Assembly: GCF_019966535.1 (NCBI RefSeq)
Contig: NZ_JAIMID010000002.1
Span: forward strand, 248,001 to 312,000
DNA: 64,000 nt
Source of the DNA: Mesobacterium pallidum
Lineage (GTDB): Bacteria; Pseudomonadota; Alphaproteobacteria; Rhodobacterales; Rhodobacteraceae
Reading direction: 5' to 3'
Program-made: the position numbers and the translations under genes
Part shown: piece after piece, positions 60,901 through 64,000 of the stretch
Position numbering within the stretch: the first letter of the stretch is position 1
How the letters are laid out: each line of letters opens with the position of its first letter
Notes under the pieces: generated by a model
What the model was told of the DNA's origin: nothing
Database searches by the model: none
The model's input: only the letters and a program-made list of their open reading frames with translations

Positions 60901-62034
60901 ATGAGCAACACACTTGGCATCGGCGTGATCGGCTGCGGCAACATTTCCGCCGCCTACATGCGCCTCGCCCCCCTGTTCCGCGGCATCGAGATGCGTGCCT
61001 GCGCCGACATCAGCGCAGAGGCCGCCAAGACCCGGGCCGAGGAATTCGGCCTGAAGGCGCTGAGCATCGACGACCTGCTGGCCGCCGATGACGTGGACAT
61101 CGTCGTCAACCTGACCGTTCCCAACGCGCATTTCGAGGTCTCTAGCCGGGTGCTGGAGGCGGGCAAGCACGTCTATTCGGAAAAGCCCTTCGTGCTGAGC
61201 GCCGAAGAGGGCGAGGCCCTGCGCAAGGTCGCCGACGAAAAGGGCCTGCGCGTGGGCTCGGCCCCCGACACCTTCCTTGGCGGCGCGCACCAGCTGGCGC
61301 GCAAGCTGGTGGACGAAGGCGCGGTGGGTGAGATCAAGTCCGGCACCTGTTTCGTGCAATCCCCGGGGATGGAGATGTGGCACCCCAACCCCGATTTCTT
61401 CTTCCAGCCCGGTGGCGGCCCGATCCTGGACCTGGGCCCCTACTACGTGTCGAACCTGGTGCAGCTGCTGGGGCCGGTCAAACGCGTGACGGCCATGTCG
61501 TCGAGCGCGCAGGAGTATCGCACCATCACCTCGCAGCCGCGCCATGGCGAGAAGATCAAGGTCGAGACCCCGACCACGATCCACGCCATCCTCCAGTTCG
61601 AAAGCGGCGCACAGGTCACCTATTGCGCAAGCTGGGACGTCTGGCAGCACGGCCACTCCAACATGGAGCTTTACGGGCTGAACGGCACCCTGCATGTGCC
61701 CGACCCGAACTTCTTTGGTGGCGAGGTGCGGATGACGCAGAAGTCCGCCTATGTGAACGCGCCGGGCTGGGATCATCCCTTTGCGGTCGCCAACGGCGTC
61801 GACGGGCGCGGCACGCCCAGCGCGAACTACCGCTGCGCGGGGCTGGCGGACATGGGGGCCGCGATCCTCGACGGGCGGCCGCACCGCTGCGGGCTGGAGT
61901 TCGCGCTGCACGTGGTGGACGTGATGACCGCGATCCTGAAGGCAGGCGAGACCGGCAACGCGGTCGACATCGCCACCACCTGCACGCGCCCCGAAGCGCT
62001 CGACCCCGAGGCCGCGCGCGCCCTGCTCGCGTGA
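60901..62034 (+). CDS. Gfo/Idh/MocA family sugar oxidoreductase
   Basis: A 377-residue NAD(P)-dependent dehydrogenase. The Rossmann motif is IGVIGCGNISAAYMRLAP (residues 6-23). The catalytic Lys is in KHVYSEKPFVLSAEEGEALR (EKP near residue 97). The C-terminal alpha/beta domain has GGGPILDLGPYYVSNLVQLL. Together with the isomerase and aldo/keto reductase next to it, it makes a sugar redox module for the imported substrate; the exact sugar cannot be read from sequence. Confidence 0.93.
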   Translation: MSNTLGIGVIGCGNISAAYMRLAPLFRGIEMRACADISAEAAKTRAEEFGLKALSIDDLLAADDVDIVVNLTVPNAHFEVSSRVLEAGKHVYSEKPFVLSAEEGEALRKVADEKGLRVGSAPDTFLGGAHQLARKLVDEGAVGEIKSGTCFVQSPGMEMWHPNPDFFFQPGGGPILDLGPYYVSNLVQLLGPVKRVTAMSSSAQEYRTITSQPRHGEKIKVETPTTIHAILQFESGAQVTYCASWDVWQHGHSNMELYGLNGTLHVPDPNFFGGEVRMTQKSAYVNAPGWDHPFAVANGVDGRGTPSANYRCAGLADMGAAILDGRPHRCGLEFALHVVDVMTAILKAGETGNAVDIATTCTRPEALDPEAARALLA

Positions 62035-62042
62035 CGCCTTAT

Positions 62043-62068
62043 GCCCCGGGGGCGCTGGCTCCCGGGGC
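62043..62068 (+). terminator. Short GC hairpin between oxidoreductase and aldo/keto reductase genes
   Basis: GCCCCGGG (62043-62050) and CCCGGGGC (62061-62068) form a perfect 8-bp stem with a 10-nt loop, 8 bp after the Gfo/Idh stop. No T run follows. It may tune expression of the next gene rather than end transcription. Confidence 0.45.
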
Positions 62069-62094
62069 GCATCCCATCACTCACGGACCGCCCC

Positions 62095-63117
62095 ATGCCC
62101 TACTCTGCCGCCCCTGACCGCTACGACCGCATGGTCTATCGCCGCTGCGGCCGTTCCGGCCTCAAGCTGCCGGCGATCAGCCTTGGACTCTGGCACAATT
62201 TCGGCGACGACACCCCGCACGCGGTCAAGCGGGCCATGGCGCGGACGGCCTTTGATCACGGGATCACGCATTTCGACCTCGCCAACAATTACGGGCCCGA
62301 GTACGGCGCGGCGGAAACTGCCTTTGGCCGGCTGATGGCCGAGGATTTCCGGCCCTACCGGGACGAGCTGATCATTTCGTCCAAGGCGGGCTACGACATG
62401 TGGCCGGGCCCCTATGGCGAGTGGGGCTCGCGCAAGTACCTGATCGCGTCCTGTGACCAGTCGCTCAAGCGCATGGGGCTCGATTACGTCGATATCTTCT
62501 ATTCGCATCGCTTCGACCCCGACACGCCGCTCGAGGAAACCATGGGCGCACTTGACCAGATCGTGCGGTCGGGAAAGGCGCTTTATGCCGGGATCTCGTC
62601 GTACAATGCCGCGCAGACGCGGGCGGCGGCGGCGATCCTTAAGGACCTCGGCACGCCCTGCCTGATCCACCAGCCAAGCTACAACATGCTGAACCGCTGG
62701 GTCGAACGGGACGGTCTGCTGGATACGCTGGACGCGTCGGGCGTGGGCTGCATCGCCTTCATGCCGCTGGCGCAGGGACTGCTGACTGGCAAGTACCTGG
62801 GCGGGCTGGCCGAGGGGTCGCGTGCCACGCAGGGCAAGTCGCTGAACCCCGCGATGGTCTCGCCTCGCGCGGTCGAGGCGCTGAACACCCTGAACGAGAT
62901 CGCGGCGGCGCGCGGCCAGACGCTGGCGCAGATGGCCATCGCCTGGGTGCTGCGCGGCGGCGTGACCTCGGCGCTGATCGGCGCGTCGAAGCCGTCGCAG
63001 ATCACCGATTGCGTGGGCGCCATCGGGAACCTCGCGTTCACGCCCGAAGAGTTGGCCGAGATCGACCGGCTTGCGGACGAGAAAAAGTTCGCGGAATGGG
63101 CGGCGGAGGGGGCATGA
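62095..63117 (+). CDS. Aldo/keto reductase (YghZ-like, aldehyde/glyceraldehyde-3-phosphate reductase group)
   Basis: A 340-residue NADPH-dependent TIM-barrel reductase. The catalytic tetrad is visible: THFDLANNYG (Asp61, Tyr66), IISSKAGYDM (Lys97) and DIFYSHRFDP (His138). KLPAISLGLWHNFGDDT and PSYNMLNRWVERDGLLDT are typical of the AKR14/YghZ group, which detoxifies methylglyoxal or reduces L-glyceraldehyde 3-phosphate. Given the operon, it could instead act on a sugar aldehyde. It ends 368 bp before the GH43 gene. Confidence 0.93.
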   Translation: MPYSAAPDRYDRMVYRRCGRSGLKLPAISLGLWHNFGDDTPHAVKRAMARTAFDHGITHFDLANNYGPEYGAAETAFGRLMAEDFRPYRDELIISSKAGYDMWPGPYGEWGSRKYLIASCDQSLKRMGLDYVDIFYSHRFDPDTPLEETMGALDQIVRSGKALYAGISSYNAAQTRAAAAILKDLGTPCLIHQPSYNMLNRWVERDGLLDTLDASGVGCIAFMPLAQGLLTGKYLGGLAEGSRATQGKSLNPAMVSPRAVEALNTLNEIAAARGQTLAQMAIAWVLRGGVTSALIGASKPSQITDCVGAIGNLAFTPEELAEIDRLADEKKFAEWAAEGA

Positions 63118-63484
63118 TGGCCTGTCACCCCGCTTCATCCCCACAGGCGCGAAACTCCTCGTTGATGCGCGCGCCTATTGACGGTCCCCCCCGGCGGCAC
63201 GCCGGGCAGCGCCCGCCGGGGCTCCGCCCGTTCAGGCCTGAAATGGTCCACTGGACCATTTCCGACCAGCCTTCACCCCTCCCCCCGGGAGGGCGCTATT
63301 GCATCGTTTCAACAGGCGCTTGCGTACCGTTTATGGCACTGGCCCGCGCTCATTCACTGTTCCGATGCGCCCCCCCAGGGTCGGGCGCTGCCCTTACCGC
63401 TCCCGTCGACCCTCGCGCCAAAGCCCTCGCACCGAGGACCGGCGCCTTGCCCGCCTCCTTCACCACCCCCGAAAGCCCCACCCC
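63118..63484. promoter_or_regulatory. Spacer before the GH43 gene with overlapping palindromes
   Basis: No gene is evident. TTCAGGCCTGAA (63231-63242) is a perfect 12-bp palindrome. It overlaps a 23-bp perfect palindrome with 11-bp arms GAAATGGTCCA and TGGACCATTTC (63240-63262). A GC hairpin (CCGGCGGCACGCCGG region, 63191-63206) lies just before. The larger dyad has the TGGT..ACCA spacing seen in some GntR/FadR operators, but it could also be a dispersed repeat. Confidence 0.5.
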
Positions 63485-64000
63485 ATGATCCGCAACCCGA
63501 TCCTGCCCGGCTTCAACCCCGACCCCTCGATCTGCCGCGTGGGTGACGAGTACTTCATCGCCACCTCGACCTTCGAATGGTACCCCGGCGTGCAGATCCA
63601 CCGCTCGACCGACCTGGTGAACTGGGACCTCGTGGCACGGCCCCTGAACCGCGCCAGCCAGCTGGACATGCGGGGCAATCCCGACAGCTGCGGCATCTGG
63701 GCCCCCTGCCTCAGCCATGACGGCGAGAAATTCTGGCTGGTCTACACCGACGTCAAGCGCAACGAAGGCAACTTCAAGGACGCGCACAATTACATCGTCA
63801 CCTGCGACACCATCGACGGCGACTGGTCCGACCCGACCTTCGTCAGCTCGCACGGCTTCGACCCGTCGCTGTTCCACGACGACAATGGCCGGAAATACTG
63901 GCTGGTGCTGCGCTGGAACCACATCTCGAACTCGGTCGGCGGCAACCCCAAGCACCGCGCCTTCGACGGCATCCTGTGCCAGGAATGGAGCGAACGGGAC
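63485..64000 (+). CDS. Glycoside hydrolase family 43 beta-xylosidase, 5' part
   Basis: The first 172 residues of a protein cut by the window edge. [20 protein letters not shown] starts the five-bladed beta-propeller and carries the catalytic base Asp13. [40 protein letters not shown] and [20 protein letters not shown], with the pKa-modulating Asp, are strong GH43 (xylan 1,4-beta-xylosidase/arabinosidase) signatures. There is no signal peptide, so it should hydrolyse imported xylo- or arabino-oligosaccharides in the cytoplasm. It likely belongs to the LacI regulon upstream. Confidence 0.93.
   Translation, partial: MIRNPILPGFNPDPSICRVGDEYFIATSTFEWYPGVQIHRSTDLVNWDLVARPLNRASQLDMRGNPDSCGIWAPCLSHDGEKFWLVYTDVKRNEGNFKDAHNYIVTCDTIDGDWSDPTFVSSHGFDPSLFHDDNGRKYWLVLRWNHISNSVGGNPKHRAFDGILCQEWSERD

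Overview
The window is high-GC alphaproteobacterial chromosome, most likely from the Roseobacter group of the Rhodobacteraceae. Pointers are RNase E with a large insert in its S1 domain, the yajC-secD-secF block next to serS, purM-purN, a Hint_2-type secreted protein, many TRAP/ABC uptake genes, and a repeated 3'-end element that I associate with this group. Genes are densely packed in short operons on both strands. I see no phage, insertion sequence or CRISPR array, so this looks like core and niche-adaptive chromosome with a few accessory insertions.

Layout. 0-20 kb is mostly housekeeping: a quinone-oxidoreductase fragment, rne, a beta-hydroxyacid dehydrogenase, an agmatinase plus M20 amidohydrolase pair, mazG, an orphan iron-binding protein, a nucleoside hydrolase, sufE, a cell-wall amidase, selO, rnd and purN/purM, then a tRNA-Ile2(CAU). 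20.4-34.0 kb is one catabolic regulon. A nine-gene minus-strand operon encodes an acyl-CoA ligase, a hot-dog hydratase, a three-gene TRAP transporter, both methylcrotonyl-CoA carboxylase subunits, HMG-CoA lyase and methylglutaconyl-CoA hydratase. It diverges from an IclR regulator, a thioesterase and a family III CoA-transferase. 34-42.5 kb holds a Mth938-like gene, a TauE/SafE permease, secF, secD, yajC, an inserted pentapeptide-repeat membrane protein, serS and a TspO-like protein.

42.5-54.2 kb is more accessory: a Hint-domain protein, a LysR regulator, a membrane protein coupled to an exported helical-repeat protein, a convergent exported CHAT protease, a small P-loop kinase, a hydrolase, and a divergent TPP-enzyme/ureohydrolase pair. 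54.3-64.0 kb is a sugar regulon: a LacI repressor divergent from an ABC sugar importer, a sugar isomerase, a Gfo/Idh oxidoreductase, an aldo/keto reductase and the start of a GH43 beta-xylosidase, which suggests xylan-type oligosaccharides.

The most unusual signals are not protein families. One is a modular element found just 3' of at least five genes: one or two GC hairpins, one of them showing a compensatory base change, followed by a conserved A/T-rich core. Another is an in-register 26-bp tandem array that fills the space between the stop codons of the exported helical-repeat and CHAT protease genes. Others are a pair of hairpins with complementary loops after serS, two G-quadruplex motifs directly before the pentapeptide gene, and clear dyad operators for the IclR, LysR and LacI regulators.
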